Assembly: GCF_000764305.2 (NCBI RefSeq)
Contig: NW_025935958.1
Span: 124,001-188,000, forward strand
Direction of reading: 5' to 3'
Origin: Hyalella azteca
Taxonomy: Eukaryota > Arthropoda > Malacostraca > Amphipoda > Hyalellidae
Length of the DNA stretch: 64,000 nt
In this document: positions 50,561 to 63,101 of the stretch, piece by piece
Layout: each line of letters starts with the position of its first letter
Numbering within the stretch: the stretch's first letter is position 1
Program-made: the position numbers and the translations under genes
Notes under the pieces: generated by a model
Databases searched by the model: none
Seen by the model: the letters and a program-made list of their open reading frames with translations, nothing else
Told to the model about the DNA's origin: nothing

Positions 50561-52256
50561 GCTCTATGGCAACAATCCGGACACCGGCGATAGCGTCGGT
50601 CACGTCTAAGTGGGTGAGCGATGACGCAGGTGTGGTTAACTCTGTTCACAGCGGGAGAACTCGTGCCCATGTCTCAGCTTCTCTCTAATCCATCACAGCT
50701 CACACTTTTGCTTCTCAACTCAGGCTTGAGAGCTCTCTCAATAGACCTTCACTAAATCCTCAATTTAAATATCAGTGATTGAATACCTTGCTGCGCTCAG
50801 CTCGCGAGATGTAAAGCAAGCTGACATCGGCCACTCCATCTTGTCCAGTCTCGGCCTGGCGCCGAATTCGCAAAGGTCCTAACAAGAAACTTGTTAAAAT
50901 GTTACCTACAGCCTTCCTCGCCGTTTCTTCAGAACCTGCATGTTAGTTTAAGCGTTCATGAATATATGCCATCAAGCTGGTATGACGGAGACGCCATTTA
51001 CCCAAACCGCAAAAAAAAAAAATCATCAACCATGCATCGACAAAAGCTCTTCTTAGCGCAACAAACATCGAACTTTTTCCTGCAACAGGTGACAGCAACC
51101 CTCCTCTGTTTGGCAAACCACAAGTTGTTCTTCTAATCTCAAGAAGGATAGAGGACAAAATCGTGTCATCGTTATTAGACAAAAATTTTCAATTTAAGTT
51201 CCCTAGAAAACTAAAATAAGGTGGCTTCACTGGTACAACATTCAGCGTTTCGCTGGCACCGCCTCATCGACATTTAGGTTTGACATGAAACACTTTGTAT
51301 GCCCATGTCTCAAACACAGACAACAAACATCACAAAATCAATCAATGTGTTCGTCTCTTGCGCGTGTGTACTGAGGGTCGACTATAGTATTCTCAAAAGT
51401 TGCCTTTGAGGCAAGCATCCATCGTATCGTTCTCCCTCGTAACGCAATTAAACCTATTGTTGTCGCTAATCCAGTTTGGTGTATCAATTTGATCGGCGGC
51501 GTCGACAACGATGGCAGAGCAAAAAATAGGAGTCGTAGCGCTGTGCTCGATAGCGTTGTTGCTGCAGCGCGAATACGCGCCAACACCATAACATGTCGCA
51601 AAGAATTATAAATTTGTTTGAAACTTTATTTATGGCCAAATCCAGACATTATTCATGTAGAAACTGCTTTATTATCATGAAATGTTTTCAAAATACTAAA
51701 ATCATTGTAATAAAACAACTTCAAAAACATATTAATTCGTTAATTGACCTTAATTAGTTCATCCCTACACATCATGTCGCCTCGTTCAGGCCTTTGTCTT
51801 CCATTTATTCGCAGTAAGAATTGTTTAAAAAGCTCAACATGTAAAATTCTCCAAAATATTTTCCATTATCCCCAAAATAATTGTACAAAATTATCACCAC
51901 TTCCCCACCAAAATCGCTCAATGTTCGTAACTTTTCCCTATTAGAATTGAAAAATCCATCCGCCATTTTTCCTTGCAGAATAGTGCAAGTTTGACGCCCC
52001 CTCCCATTACAGAATAATGCACAATTCTCCCCCACATGAATAGAACAAGGTTGGAGGTATTTCCTCCTATAGTATAGAAAAATTCTCTTGCATAGCGATT
52101 TGTTTCATAAATGTTTCTCTCACTTGAGGGGAATACAAATGTGAATTATTCTAGGATTTTCTAAAAATATGCCAGTATTTAAGGCTTACAAGACTTCATA
52201 TTGTAGGCTCAGGTTGTCTTTAGCACAACGACCTCGGATTTAGCTTACCACATTAT
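50561..52256. other. Non-coding stretch
   Basis: An ATG at 50566 opens MATIRTPAIASVTSKW and then meets a GTGAGC donor at 50614; with nothing to join to, this is noted only. Confidence 0.35.
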
Positions 52257-52259
52257 TTA

Positions 52260-52300
52260 GAGCAGAGGTGGGGCAAAGTACGGCCCACGGGGCAGAGTTC
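52260..52300 (+). mobile_element. Possible hAT-type terminal sequence
   Basis: CAGAGGTGGGGCAAAGTACGGCCCACGGGG resembles the CAGnGGTGGGCAAACTACGGCCCGCGGG ends common to hAT elements. No matching inverted end or 8-bp target duplication was found, so at best it is a solo or decayed end. A - strand frame (52240-52452) overlapping it is probably element-derived. Confidence 0.35.
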
Positions 52301-53117
52301 GAGTACAGATTTAAATTTATTCTATATTTGATTGGATGGTTGACTTCACAGACTTTATTTTTAATTTTTTTTACTGTGCGCAACTTAAATGGCGCGGTTT
52401 CTATAGAATTTTCGAGAAATTTAACAGAAATGAAGGCCAAGCTTTGAGTCAATAGCTTTTCTTTTTGCTCACGAAATGCAAGGGCATTTAGAGTTATTGG
52501 TTTCAGGCAAAATTTATCCTATATACTCAAAGTTAGAAATATAAAACAGCTTTGGAACTGGAAATCGTATAGCATTGTTGATATGGCATAAGGCTCAGTT
52601 AAATCAATAACTTTTTGAATTTAGACGGAGTATCAATACTTCAAGAGCCAGGAAAACCTTTTATTCACCTCAGTTTATCTTTCAATGCAACAGCTTATTC
52701 AGACCCATCGTCTCATCAGTCATTGACTACAAACAAATTATGACTTTAAAAAGCATTCTCATGCCTAAAAGTTTTGGCTGAAAATACATTTGGCATACCT
52801 TAGCTGAAGATACATTTTTGTGAGCCAGTGTTTTATTGCCTGAAAACTGTCAAGTCTTTGAACAGGCCGATATTTACTGACATGCTACTGCAGGCAAGCG
52901 AATCACAACCAATAAACTGGTTCGACAGTTCAAGAAATAACCGTAAATAGTGGACAGCTACATTCTCCTCATCAATTAGCATTGTGCTCTATGTATGGTT
53001 AGTTTTTTGCTTTATTATGCTACAGCGTCTCCGGAACTATTATGTCATTTATAGAGATGATCTTTTTTAACTTTGGCAACCGTATAAAAATAATTAATTA
53101 CCTAGTAATTATACTAA

Positions 53118-53338
53118 TTGCGGTTTCAACGTTTATTAGGCATTAGGCCTCTTGCCCATTCCTAACATGGCAGAACATTCACAGCTTGTTGCGGTCTCGA
53201 ACTCGCAACTCACTGCTCCAATTTTTCTTTGCTAAACCGCCCGGCCTCCTCGCCGATTCTGACCAGAAACTGGCGCACAGAGCTGGGATCGAACCCGCAA
53301 CTCTCTCTCCTACAATCCTGGTAGCATGGGACTGTAAG
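53118..53338 (-). mobile_element. tRNA-derived dimeric SINE, 5'-truncated copy
   Basis: The reverse complement aligns closely with the + copy at 54104-54340 over about 200 bases, including a B box GGTTCGATCCC (53285-53295 on the - strand), a second B-like GAGTTCGAGACC, and the shared 3' end CCTAATAAACGTTGAAACCGC. The A box is missing or diverged. Confidence 0.8.
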
Positions 53339-53408
53339 TGTCGATAATTAGTTGTTAGTTCGAAATAAAACTTAGCATAAATGTCGTGCTGGTTGAACGG
53401 TCGTAAAC

Positions 53409-53699
53409 CTATAAATCCGTCAATTTATTATTTCTCTGTGTATAAAGGAAATTTTCTGCAAATAATAGAATAGAAGTGTCGGCGCTGAAGAAATAGGCCC
53501 ATGGCCTGTTGCCGATTCTTGAACTTTTCGTGACTTGATTCACAAGGGATCCGGCCTTTGGAACCTGATCTTTCCATAGCTGACGATTGATTGAGATAGC
53601 TGCTGGACTTATTGCCTGGTCCNAAAAACGTGGGTCGGGCTGTACGTTCACCATCAAATTTCCAAAATTCGTGTGTTGTGTGCTTTTCGCTTTAATCAT
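53409..53699 (-). other. Open frame of 96 codons between the SINE copies, probably not a gene
   Basis: The frame contains an ambiguous base (53623). It spans the left arm and spacer of the small inverted repeat. No domain recognised. A 16-base stretch (53477-53492) recurs in inverse orientation at 62771-62786, suggesting repeat-derived sequence. Confidence 0.3.
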
Positions 53700-53725
53700 A
53701 AATCAGCCCGACCCACGTTTTTGGG
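53621..53725. repeat. Inverted repeat with ~22-bp arms
   Basis: CCNAAAAACGTGGGTCGGGC at 53621-53640 (plus TG) is matched by CAGCCCGACCCACGTTTTTG from 53704, with a 61-base spacer. An N interrupts the left arm, which may reflect assembler trouble at the hairpin. Confidence 0.85.
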
Positions 53726-53738
53726 GCAAGCCATAATT

Positions 53739-53873
53739 TATTTTCTACTTTTTAGTCCACAAGAAAAACGTGTTTTTTTAAAAAGTTTTTTTAAGTATTT
53801 TATTTTCTACTTTTTAGTCCACAAGAAAAACGTGTTTTTTAAAAAAGTATTTTTAAGTATTTTATTTTATTTT
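53739..53873. repeat. Direct repeat, 62-bp unit, ~2.2 copies
   Basis: TATTTTCTACTTTTTAGTCC followed by ACAAGAAAAACGTGTTTTTT starts at 53739 and 53801; a partial third copy starts near 53862. Confidence 0.85.
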
Positions 53874-54103
53874 AGTTTATAGCCGTGGCCCCTGGTGTTG
53901 GTTCTTGTTTCAAATTCTAGTAATCCTTCTGGGCCCTTGTATAAGTCATGAGTATACTTGTATACTTCAATGAGGTCCCCACGCAGACGTCGATAATGAT
54001 CGAGAATACTTAGTTTTATGTCATTGAAAAGGCAAAATTATTAAATTTGTATAAATATGTGTATTTTATGAAATTTATTATGATTCGAGTAACATTTTGA
54101 TTC

Positions 54104-54340
54104 GGGGTGGCCCAGTGGTTAAAGTTCAGAGTACCAAGATTGGAGCAGAGAGGTGCAGGTTCGATCCCAGCTCTGTGCGCCAGTTTCTGGTCAGAATCGG
54201 CAAGGAGGCCGGGCGGTTAAGCACAGCAGAATTGGAGCAGTGAGTTGTGCGTTCGAGACCACATCAAGCTGTGAATGTTCTGCCATGTTAAGAATCGACG
54301 GAAGGCCTACAGCCTAATAAACGATGAAACCGCTATTGTT
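54104..54340 (+). mobile_element. tRNA-derived dimeric SINE, near-complete copy
   Basis: The first monomer starts GGGGTGGCCCAGTGGTTAA, with a polymerase III A box TGGCCCAGTGG (54108-54118) and B box GGTTCGATCCC (54158-54168). A second, related monomer follows (GGCGGTTAAGCACAGCAGAA..., B-like GCGTTCGAGAC at 54249-54259), then a tail CCTAATAAACGATGAAACCG and a TTATTATTTATTATTA-rich end. Two tandem tRNA-like units make it dimeric. No intact cloverleaf, so it is a retroposon and not a tRNA gene. Confidence 0.82.
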
Positions 54341-54735
54341 ATTATTTATTATTATGACTGTTGCGACATCCTAACTAATTCACGGATTAAGGACTGTTGC
54401 TTTTGTTTTAGCAAAAATGTTTTTGCTCCACTTTTTTAATAGAAATGAAGGCTGGATTAAAAACATCAAGAGTTGAAGACAGGTTTAAATATGTTTTTAT
54501 AAACTGTCGATATGTTGTTCACTTAGTCTTATCAGAAGCCTATGTAATATTTATCCATTTCTTCCGGGATTTAGTACAGTTGTTCCTCGGAATCGGACTC
54601 TGAAAAAAAATCACTTCTTTGTTGATTGTTGCTTTACTCGTTTACTGCATGCGTCATTGCTTATTCAGCCTTGATCTTGTCTAGTGAGCTAGTACAGATA
54701 TTCATTTTTTGTTAAAATATTGCAACTAATACGAA

Positions 54736-57700
54736 ATGGGTGAGTTTTATCCTATTTCATAACTGTAGAGTCAACCTTTCCTTGAAGAATAGAATGGCAT
54801 GTTTGACCTCTTCTTTCTATTTTCAAGGGTAAATCTATTTCTGAGTTGTGTTAAATTCCTATTCAGATTGGATTGAAATCATTGAATGGAGACATGGAGT
54901 TGATTTTTCAATTTTTAATTTTCTCTTTCATTTGCAGGTTGTTGTCGTTGCTGTTGTCTGCTTACATTTGTGGCTGTTCTTATCATTGCTGGCTCCATGG
55001 GCCTCTTCACAGCCTTCTTTCCTTATCCTTCTCATGCCTCATGCTCAGTGAAGTGGTGAGAACTGAGAAGTGACAAGTGACAACTGAGAACTTGAGAAGT
55101 ATAATTTATGAATTGTTCTCCTCTTTGCTTTATAGCTGTTATTTCTTGGGTTGGGTAACCATCTGATTATATTGAGTGTTATATTTGATTTCTAATTTCT
55201 ATATCAGAAAACTTCTTGGTTTTAAAGAAATTGTGCTGCTTCTTATTCATAATGCTACAATTTTTTTGTATTTGAGATTCAAAGTGTAAAATTGGACAGA
55301 AGCCACAAATGAATTAGACAAAAACACCCTTGAATGGTCAAATGTGGTCAATCTCACTGTCACTTCAACTCACTTGTTATTGTTTTCATGATCATTTACC
55401 AAATTCTTCAGGTAAAATGATAAGAAGAAGCCTTTTAGGCTATCTTTACCTGCAATTCTCCAAAATTACCTGTGAAATTTTCATTTATGCCTGCAATTTT
55501 AAAAAAACTTCTGTTCAATATTAAAAGTTAGTTTGAGCTCTTGTGGCTCTTTTGACCCTGCTCTCTAAACTCTGAAGAGAATAAGTCATTGATTATTTGA
55601 TTTAAAAGGTAATTTTGTTAAACACCATTTAAGTCATCTATCTGTTAGGTTTAATTAAAAAAATATTATAATTATAGTGTGCTAATATTTATTTCCAATT
55701 AATTTGTAATTCATTGTTATTGTTGTTATTTATTTATTTCAGTACCAAACTTTGTCAAATTTTTGTCTGACACAAAAACATTTGTTGAATGTTGAGGTCT
55801 TGCCAGTGTATCATATCCATATGCATGTGATGAAAACTTCAATCAAGGCAAGAAAAATTTTTTTTTGCTATTATAGCCTTAAGATTCAAATCAGATATAT
55901 GACCTTTTGTGACTAGGAAAATGAGTTCATAGCTCAAAAACTGGTTTCCCACAAAACCACCATTATTAAACCATTATTCACAACTTCACCATTCATTAAA
56001 TGCATTTGTATCTTGGTACGTATTTATTTTTATGGCTGCAAAATACAATCTGGTGTCAAGGAGTAAATATTTTTATACATTATATCACACTGCTGCATTA
56101 CAAATTTCAATTTTATGCTTTGGTCTTCTCTGCAGCATGGACTTCCATAGTAATAATTTATAAACTAACAGCTTAGTAAAATATAGTATAGGTACAAAAT
56201 ATGGCCTCCTACTGACCAACTAACCTAAAAAACCTGCTACAATATTTGTTTAGGTGTTAATCTATTTATACCAAGCAGATATTTAGGCCTCCTCACTCTC
56301 AACATTTTATTTTTCACAGTCATATTAATTTTTAAATACTTGTATTAACCTTTCTTTCATGAACTCCAAGATGAAATTTCTCATCAATGTGACATGAACA
56401 GCTGAAATGCCTATGGCAGGCTGCATTCAGGAGATGCTGCTACTCCTGTTGCTGGGATGACCAACTCATGAGATACAAATGTCAAACTTTGGCTGAAGAT
56501 TTCTCACTCTTCAGCCAGTTGTATGCCTCTTCTAGCTACCACACTACTGGTCCATGTTCATCTTCTAATTCATTCTGGTTGTCTAACCTATATTGAGAAT
56601 CTCATCTCTAATCTATAGAACTCTCCAATCTGTATAAATTTCATCTTAAATCTAATTATATGGACTGGTTTCTTTCATCATTGTTTTATGGCATGCAACT
56701 GCAAAATTGTCAAGTGGATTTTTCTTACTTGAATTTGAATGGTAGCAGTGTGACACAGGAGGCAAAGTTTGGCCCAGATTACTTGATAGATAAGAGAGAC
56801 TGGCTGCTGAAGAGATGCGAGTTAAATGTTTTTTTTTTTTTTTGTAACTGAGTTTGTAGGCGGCAGGTAGCTCTGTATTTTTCAGGATAATTCTATTCAT
56901 TCTGTTGAAAAATTTATTACTTGATATTGGTCTGAACTGAGACAGTTAGAACTTTTTATTTTAAAAATGCATCCCTTAAATTGATTCTTTGAAAATATGA
57001 ATGTAGTTTGCATTAATGATGTGAGTTATTTAAATCCTGAATGAAACAAAATATTTACTCACATGCTGAGTAATCAGAAGTTACAAACTTATTAATGCAT
57101 TACAAGAGATTATAATGCATTAGTTACAATAGCATGCAAAAGTTTACGTGTCATTCCGTTCATTTTGTGTCATTTTCCACGTTATTTACCTGTATACATT
57201 TAATCATGTATCTGAAAACAGTGTGAGGGGTGATTACCAGTAATTTATTTGAATTTATCTTTTTTTTCAGGGAATTTGGAGAAGTTTGCCCTTCCGTTGA
57301 AGATCGGCTGGTGACGCAGATCAAAGAGTGGAGCCACAAAGACTGCACTGCAAAGCAGCGCTGTGGCTATGAGTTCCTGGGTCGTGATACTGATGTCATA
57401 AGAGGAACACACACCACGCCTTTTCTGAGCTTCAGGGATTCATTTAATTTCACTTTTGCTACCTCAAAGAATGGCTGTACTGTTCAAGTGAGTGGTAGTT
57501 TGCTCAAATGGTAGTCTGGAAGTTGTTGATTCATGTCCTATTATTATAAAATTGCTTAAATTTAACCTAAATCTTGTTATTTGTTATTTCTATTTCTAAA
57601 AACTAATCTCATGAAACCTTTGGTTGAGATTTATATAAATCTTTATACATATCTAAATTAATATAAATCTATACAAATTTTGATTGAATTGATTACCTAT

Positions 57701-57963
57701 TTCCTTCAATGCGCAATACTTAATTAAGTTGGACTTTGGTTAATTATTTTTAAAATGCTTCTTTAATATTAGTGTGATTTTTGCAGGGCAATAGTTACTC
57801 TGAAGCTTGGTATGCTGTCATTGATTTCGGTGTGAACTACTGCAACCTGAAGAATCTGGTTATGGGGGCCCAGCTAGATGAACAAGATCCTTACTACACT
57901 GAGACCTCAAACAACACCGTGTGCACCATGTACAGCCTTGCTCATTGTAACCTCTACACGTGA
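54736..57963 (+). CDS. Four-exon gene for an MGCC-type single-pass membrane protein (171 aa)
   Basis: Exons: 54736-54739 (ATGG|GTGAGT), 54938-55055, 57271-57487, 57787-57963; all introns GT/AG, phases 1, 2 and 0 join without a break, stop TGA at 57961. The protein begins MGCCRCCC, where Gly2 and the cysteines could accept myristate and palmitate. Residues ~9-29 (LLTFVAVLIIAGSMGLFTAFF) form one hydrophobic segment, best read as a type II anchor, less likely as a signal peptide. The remaining ~140 residues hold eight cysteines (SCS, VCPS, KDC, RCGY, NGC, NYC, TVC, AHC), suggesting four disulfides, plus two N-glycosylation sequons (NFT, NNT), GTHTTP and a WYAVIDFGVNYCNLKNLV block. These fit an extracellular or luminal domain. 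I do not recognise the family. Introns are 198, 2215 and 299 bases. The four-base coding part of exon 1 makes the start easy to miss in automated annotation. Confidence 0.8.
55056..56817 (+). other. CpG-depleted region of intron 2
   Basis: By direct reading, 54946-56817 (about 1.87 kb, mostly intron 2) has a single CpG (near 56019) before the one at 56818, while TG and CA dinucleotides are plentiful. Neighbouring regions and exon 3 of the same gene have many CpGs. Confidence 0.8.
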
Positions 57964-60454
57964 TCTTTCAAGCAACTTTCAGAAACATATCCTGCACTAT
58001 GTAGTCTACAAGCAAACTACCATGAGGCTTTCAGCAAAATTCTCTGCACTATCTATTCTCTACACTTCTTCAACCTGGATGCTTCTGGCAACCTTGTGTT
58101 CATTATATATATAATCTACTTGGGGACTTCTGGCAACATCCTTTGCCCTCTGCATTACATTACTCAACGTAATCTCAATGTGTAGTCAATGCTGCATATT
58201 GCTTCTCTTTATATTTCCTGGTCTCCAAGTTGATTTTACCTGATGCTATCTTGTCTCAAATTGGACGTTAATTGCTTTAATTAAGCTTATGTATCCTATT
58301 AGCAAATAATTTGCATGTTTTTTTCGCTAAACTACTGTCTAACTGATCAAAGACTTTCTGCGATCAGTTGTGTGTTCAGTTTAACTGCTTGATTACTCAA
58401 TCCAATAACGTCATACTCTTCCAGTCTCAAACTTAGTGACAATAATGTCAATGACTTCGCACAAAAGGCTACCTGCTCCAATTTCCTCCCATCAATCTGT
58501 GATGTCTTCCACAATAATTGCATGTTAATGTTTGTAGTAGAAGTACACTTGTAGTAGTAGTAGTAGTTGTAGTACTTGAACTTTAGCAGAGTTTAACTTG
58601 TTCAAGCTATAAATAATTTCACTATATCATGTATCAATAGATGTAAGAGTTGGGACCGATGTTTTGGTTGAAAGTTGGGACTTCATACTATTCAAGTTTC
58701 AACTTTTTTGTAGTTCAAACTAGAACTCCTTGTCGTTTTCGTTATTTTCTAGATTTCGGTCGTTTCGTTCTATCTTTTAACCAAGGCAGTCCAAGGCTCA
58801 TCAATGAATAGAGTTTCATTCAGGACTAGTGTAGTCATTAAGGTCTCAATGCCTTTCTCACAATATATTCGTCATATCAATACCTTTTAAATAATCACAA
58901 AGTAATAATTAGCTGCTAATGAATTTCTCAAGAACGTTGTCTCGACCGATGACGCAATTCTGTGTGAAGTCAACGCTGCTCTGATGTCATCTCTTGCAGA
59001 TGTACCTGAATCAATGTATTGACTCGTCCAGGATTCTTTTACGTATGTGTAGAAATATTATTATGCCCTTGAAATAATACGATCGTGTGCAATAGTACTC
59101 TTAGAAATGCTCCAACTCTACTGCTGCATGCTCGCATTGCTGTGAATAGTTATTTTTATATTTTTTAATCTGTTGTTCCTGAATACTGATGATATCGTAG
59201 GAATATATCGTTTTCATTGGCATGACAATTAAGTTTAAAGATATTTCGTGTTAGAAGATTTTCTCTGTATAATTTTGATATGATTAATATCTTCTCAATA
59301 CGATTCACTCCATAAGTACGGGTATACATCACGTTTGAGAATCTCACTTTTGTATTTAGTTAGTCTGGCTCTGTCCAGCAGAGCAGCAAGTTGAACTAGA
59401 GTCAGATTATTTATTGTCGCTCATCAATTAAATTGAAATATTATGCTTGAAAAAACGTCACAAGTTTAATTTGGGTACAGAATTTTATTGAATTTCATTT
59501 TGGATTTCTGCTCATGGTGCCATTCATTTTGATTTCGAAATGCTTATTTACGGGATTTAACAACTATATGTGCCTTGAAACGATCGCCTTCCACTTGAGT
59601 AGTCTTCCGTTTGAACAATATTTATCGTACAACCTATGTTCCATCAAAACGTATAGGTATCTGCTCTTTATATTGGGTGAACCTTATTTATCTGCAACCT
59701 TGTCTAATTTATCATGTATACCTATCAGCGCCAATTGCCCTATTTTACAACTTCCAGCTCATTTAAAATGATATTTTCGACTTTGCTTCCTCTAATTTTA
59801 TGAGTATGGTTCCATGCAAATATTGCATACTGTACGTTTTTAGTTACTAAGTTTCTTAAAAGTTTTCAGTATACTTTTCATAGAGGATCTTGTGGACGGC
59901 TGGGCAGCGGTGAAGTTTGGTCTCGCATAAAGTTATTAGTGCTACACTTATAAATGCTGCTATGTTGTTATGTAAATTTATGCCGGTGCAATTAAGCAGA
60001 GGTCTAACCCAGTCTACACATTAGTTTCGAGAATGAATCTCACCTTTAGTGACGTGGTTTAATAATTTTGTATAATTTATTTTCTATCTCTGATGTTCAA
60101 GATAACACGAGTACATTGTTTATTAGCGACTAAAAAAATATTGCCGGCTGCATGTGATAGAAACATCCTGCACTATTGATACGATTGCCGAGTTGTTCTA
60201 AGTTTTCGGCGAATAACTTGAGCAGCTCATGAATCTTGATGAGGTCTGATTTTGGCATCTGATGATGCACTATCATGAATTATTTCAGTGTTATTTCGTG
60301 TGCGGTGTAATGAGTCTCATCCCTGCAAGATTATTTTAGTTGCCGATAGTTTCCCAGCAGGTCTTTCTAAGCATGACAATATAATTTTAAAGGATACCAA
60401 ATCGTATCGCTGTTCGTGTGAGATTTTATTGCTGTAGTATTTCTGTAAAATAAA
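57964..60454 (+). other. Probable long 3' UTR of the MGCC gene
   Basis: No other gene was recognised after the stop. The first AATAAA I see is 60449-60454; an ATTAAA near 59426 is an alternative. A GTAGTAGTAGTAGTAG run lies at 58545-58575. The 3' end position is inference. Confidence 0.35.
60449..60454 (+). terminator. Candidate polyadenylation signal AATAAA
   Basis: First canonical signal seen downstream of the MGCC gene stop codon; 2.5 kb away, so the assignment is tentative. Confidence 0.3.
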
Positions 60455-63099
60455 TCAAATTTTAATCAGAAAAGATTAAGGAAAGAAATATTAGTTTTCA
60501 GTACATTCTGAAAAGATGAATTTCTGTCACAAATATGTTTTAGGGACACTAACCTATTCGTAACCTCGAGCCTGTTTGCCCGTTTCTTGTGGATGTTGTG
60601 TAGCCGGCACGGTGAACTTGCGGTAATCAGGGTCGTAGCTAATAGTCTTGCAGAGGATCATCAATATTTCTTCATAGTTGTTGTATCTCTCACATTTTTA
60701 AAGTGAAATGTGGCTAGGCAATCTAAATGTATTGAGGTATGCGAACGCTTAAGTCTCTTACTCTTGTGCTGTGAGAAAAATTCTGATATTTGGGAACATT
60801 TGTGCTCGATGGAAACGGGCTCTTGGTGAGCAGGTGGATAAAACTGCTTAAGAATGAATAATGATTACTGTTGTTGATTTGGTTGAACGTCCTTTCTGAG
60901 AAGCAGTCTGGATTTGGCGCGCAGCTCAGCTCCCTTGACGTTCGATCGCTCTTCCGCATGCAATGACTGATATTATTTTGTACATTTATGCTCATATTCT
61001 GTATTTTAGAAAAAATATATATTGATGCATTTTATCTTTGTTTCACCTAATTTTCAAAATATATTGTGACTGTTTTCATGGGTTCTCAATTTCAGTCTCC
61101 AAGCAATCCGTCAGAAGTAGGGAAATACTTCTAATCTGGTAAAAAAAATGTTTTACTAACTGTGAATCGTGCTTTAGAACCGATCTGGCGCAGGATAAAT
61201 AGCAAGCTACATCATGCAAAGTATTTTTAACCCTTTCGTGGGCAAGCATACAAATAGGAAGAAATTAAAATTTCTGAATGCAGTAAAAAAAAAGCATTAA
61301 CTATCCGACATAATTAATAAGATGAATTTTCAAAAATTTTGCGTTTTGTAGAAGCAAATCGCAGGTGAAAATTCTCATTAAATAAGTGCACTACGCTAAA
61401 AAAAGGGTTAAATAAAATAAACTCAGAATTTCTAATACAAGTAATAAGTATCTAGCCTCAATTTGCTTCTATTTCATCAAGTTACTTAAATATGCTGAAT
61501 GGATATTGCTACTAATATCTTTTATAAAAATGTGGAAAGAGCGTTAGTTTCATCGTCCTTATTTAAACTTTTATTTACATAGGTACTCATATTTTAATTC
61601 TTGGGCATGATAGCAGATGATGCTATGTATGGAACGATGATCAGATATAGTTTGCGATTTGCTGAGGCATTGAACGTTGCCTCAAACTCTAGCCGAGGTC
61701 GTGATGGGCCCGCTAAAGGGTTAAACTAACTCAAGCACGGAAGGACTGGGTTAAGATGATTACGTCACATATGCCCATTCTATAATCACAAACTGACAAA
61801 AAAATATGTCCAGAACTAACTGCGTCCAGCGAAGGCTGCTGAAACTGCAATGGTAGCATGACAGCAACTCGGAGATTCAGTTGACGGCTGGAATGAGACG
61901 TGTGTGGTTGTACGTTATTAACGCACTCGATGTTTGCAATCTGTGAAACTCGGCAGCAGAAGAGAAATCAATCCTTCAGTTTGATTTATATACGTTGTTC
62001 CTAATACAAAATTACATACATAATTAGGAACTGCGAAGGTTTATGAAAAACATACATTCAAGCAAGTGGAAGATTTTCTGATGACAAAGTTAATTTAACC
62101 TCCTGGCTGGTATATGAATATTTTAAAAAAATTACCTAATTATTATCAACTATGCATATTCGAATAAAGATCCTGATTTGATCTTTTTCTACGAATAGTT
62201 ACGTTTACTCAAGTTTTTCTGGGATATGTGCATGGGTGTCTTCAAAAGTTCAAATTCAAAACAGCTCAAGCGAATACCTACCTTTTATGTATATGAAGGA
62301 AGCGGCCAAGCCGGCCAATCATAATAAATGTGCATTTTCCAATCATATATTATAGTTTTTGTTACTGATCAGAATGAACACTACTACCGAGTGTTACTAT
62401 ACTATATTACTACTAAATGATCGTTCTACCTTTACAGTTATACCGGTAGTCCGGTTACTCCGGTAGGTATATTGTTTCTGCATCGATGTCGTAGTGTGCC
62501 GTGTGGAATGAATAGGTAGGCTACACTGTTTTATCCATATGCAACGTGTGGTGTTTACGTATCTATCTTCATAAAGGGCTTGAATGAAATTTGGTTTTTG
62601 AGATTATTAACTAATTATAGGTAAGGATTACCAACTAAATTCTAAATCCAAATTGTATTTAATAGAAATAAAACAATTTAAATACAATAATATAGTCCTA
62701 TAGGCTATAGCTTTGTGATGAAGACAAGGTACAAAAGTACGAGAATAATCGATTGGCCACACCAGGAAAATTCTTCAGCGCCGACATTACAATGATATAA
62801 TATGATATGGTCTATTACGAATGTGACAAGAAATTAGCGCAAACGAGCTGCACCTAAACTGGACTTAAGGATTCTGACGTGCTGACATTTGATGTCATGG
62901 CCGGCGGTAGCATACCTTCCAAGCGACTTCGACTGATTAATAAGGTGAAATTCGCAGAATTACAAAGAATTCTGAGCATATAAATTTATTCATTTAGCGT
63001 TAGTTTTATCAGTCTCAAGGTTGCATGATACATTTAAAAATATTTTTATACGTTTTCCGCTCAATTATAGGCACTCTTTGTGCAGATGAAGCAAGTGTA
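60455..63099. other. Non-coding stretch
   Basis: No gene or repeat family recognised apart from the 16-base segment at 62771-62786 shared in inverse with 53477-53492. Confidence 0.35.
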
Positions 63100-63101
63100 T
63101 A

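Noticed and set aside
50566..50688. MATIRTPAIASVTSKW then GTGAGC, or a 40-codon ORF
   Set aside because: No partner exon and no recognisable feature.
53477..53492. 16-base match in inverse to 62771-62786 as a repeat family
   Set aside because: Too short without flanking similarity; could be chance.
54104..54185. Functional tRNA gene
   Set aside because: A and B boxes are present, but acceptor-stem halves do not pair and the unit continues into a second tRNA-like monomer and a retroposon tail; it is a SINE.
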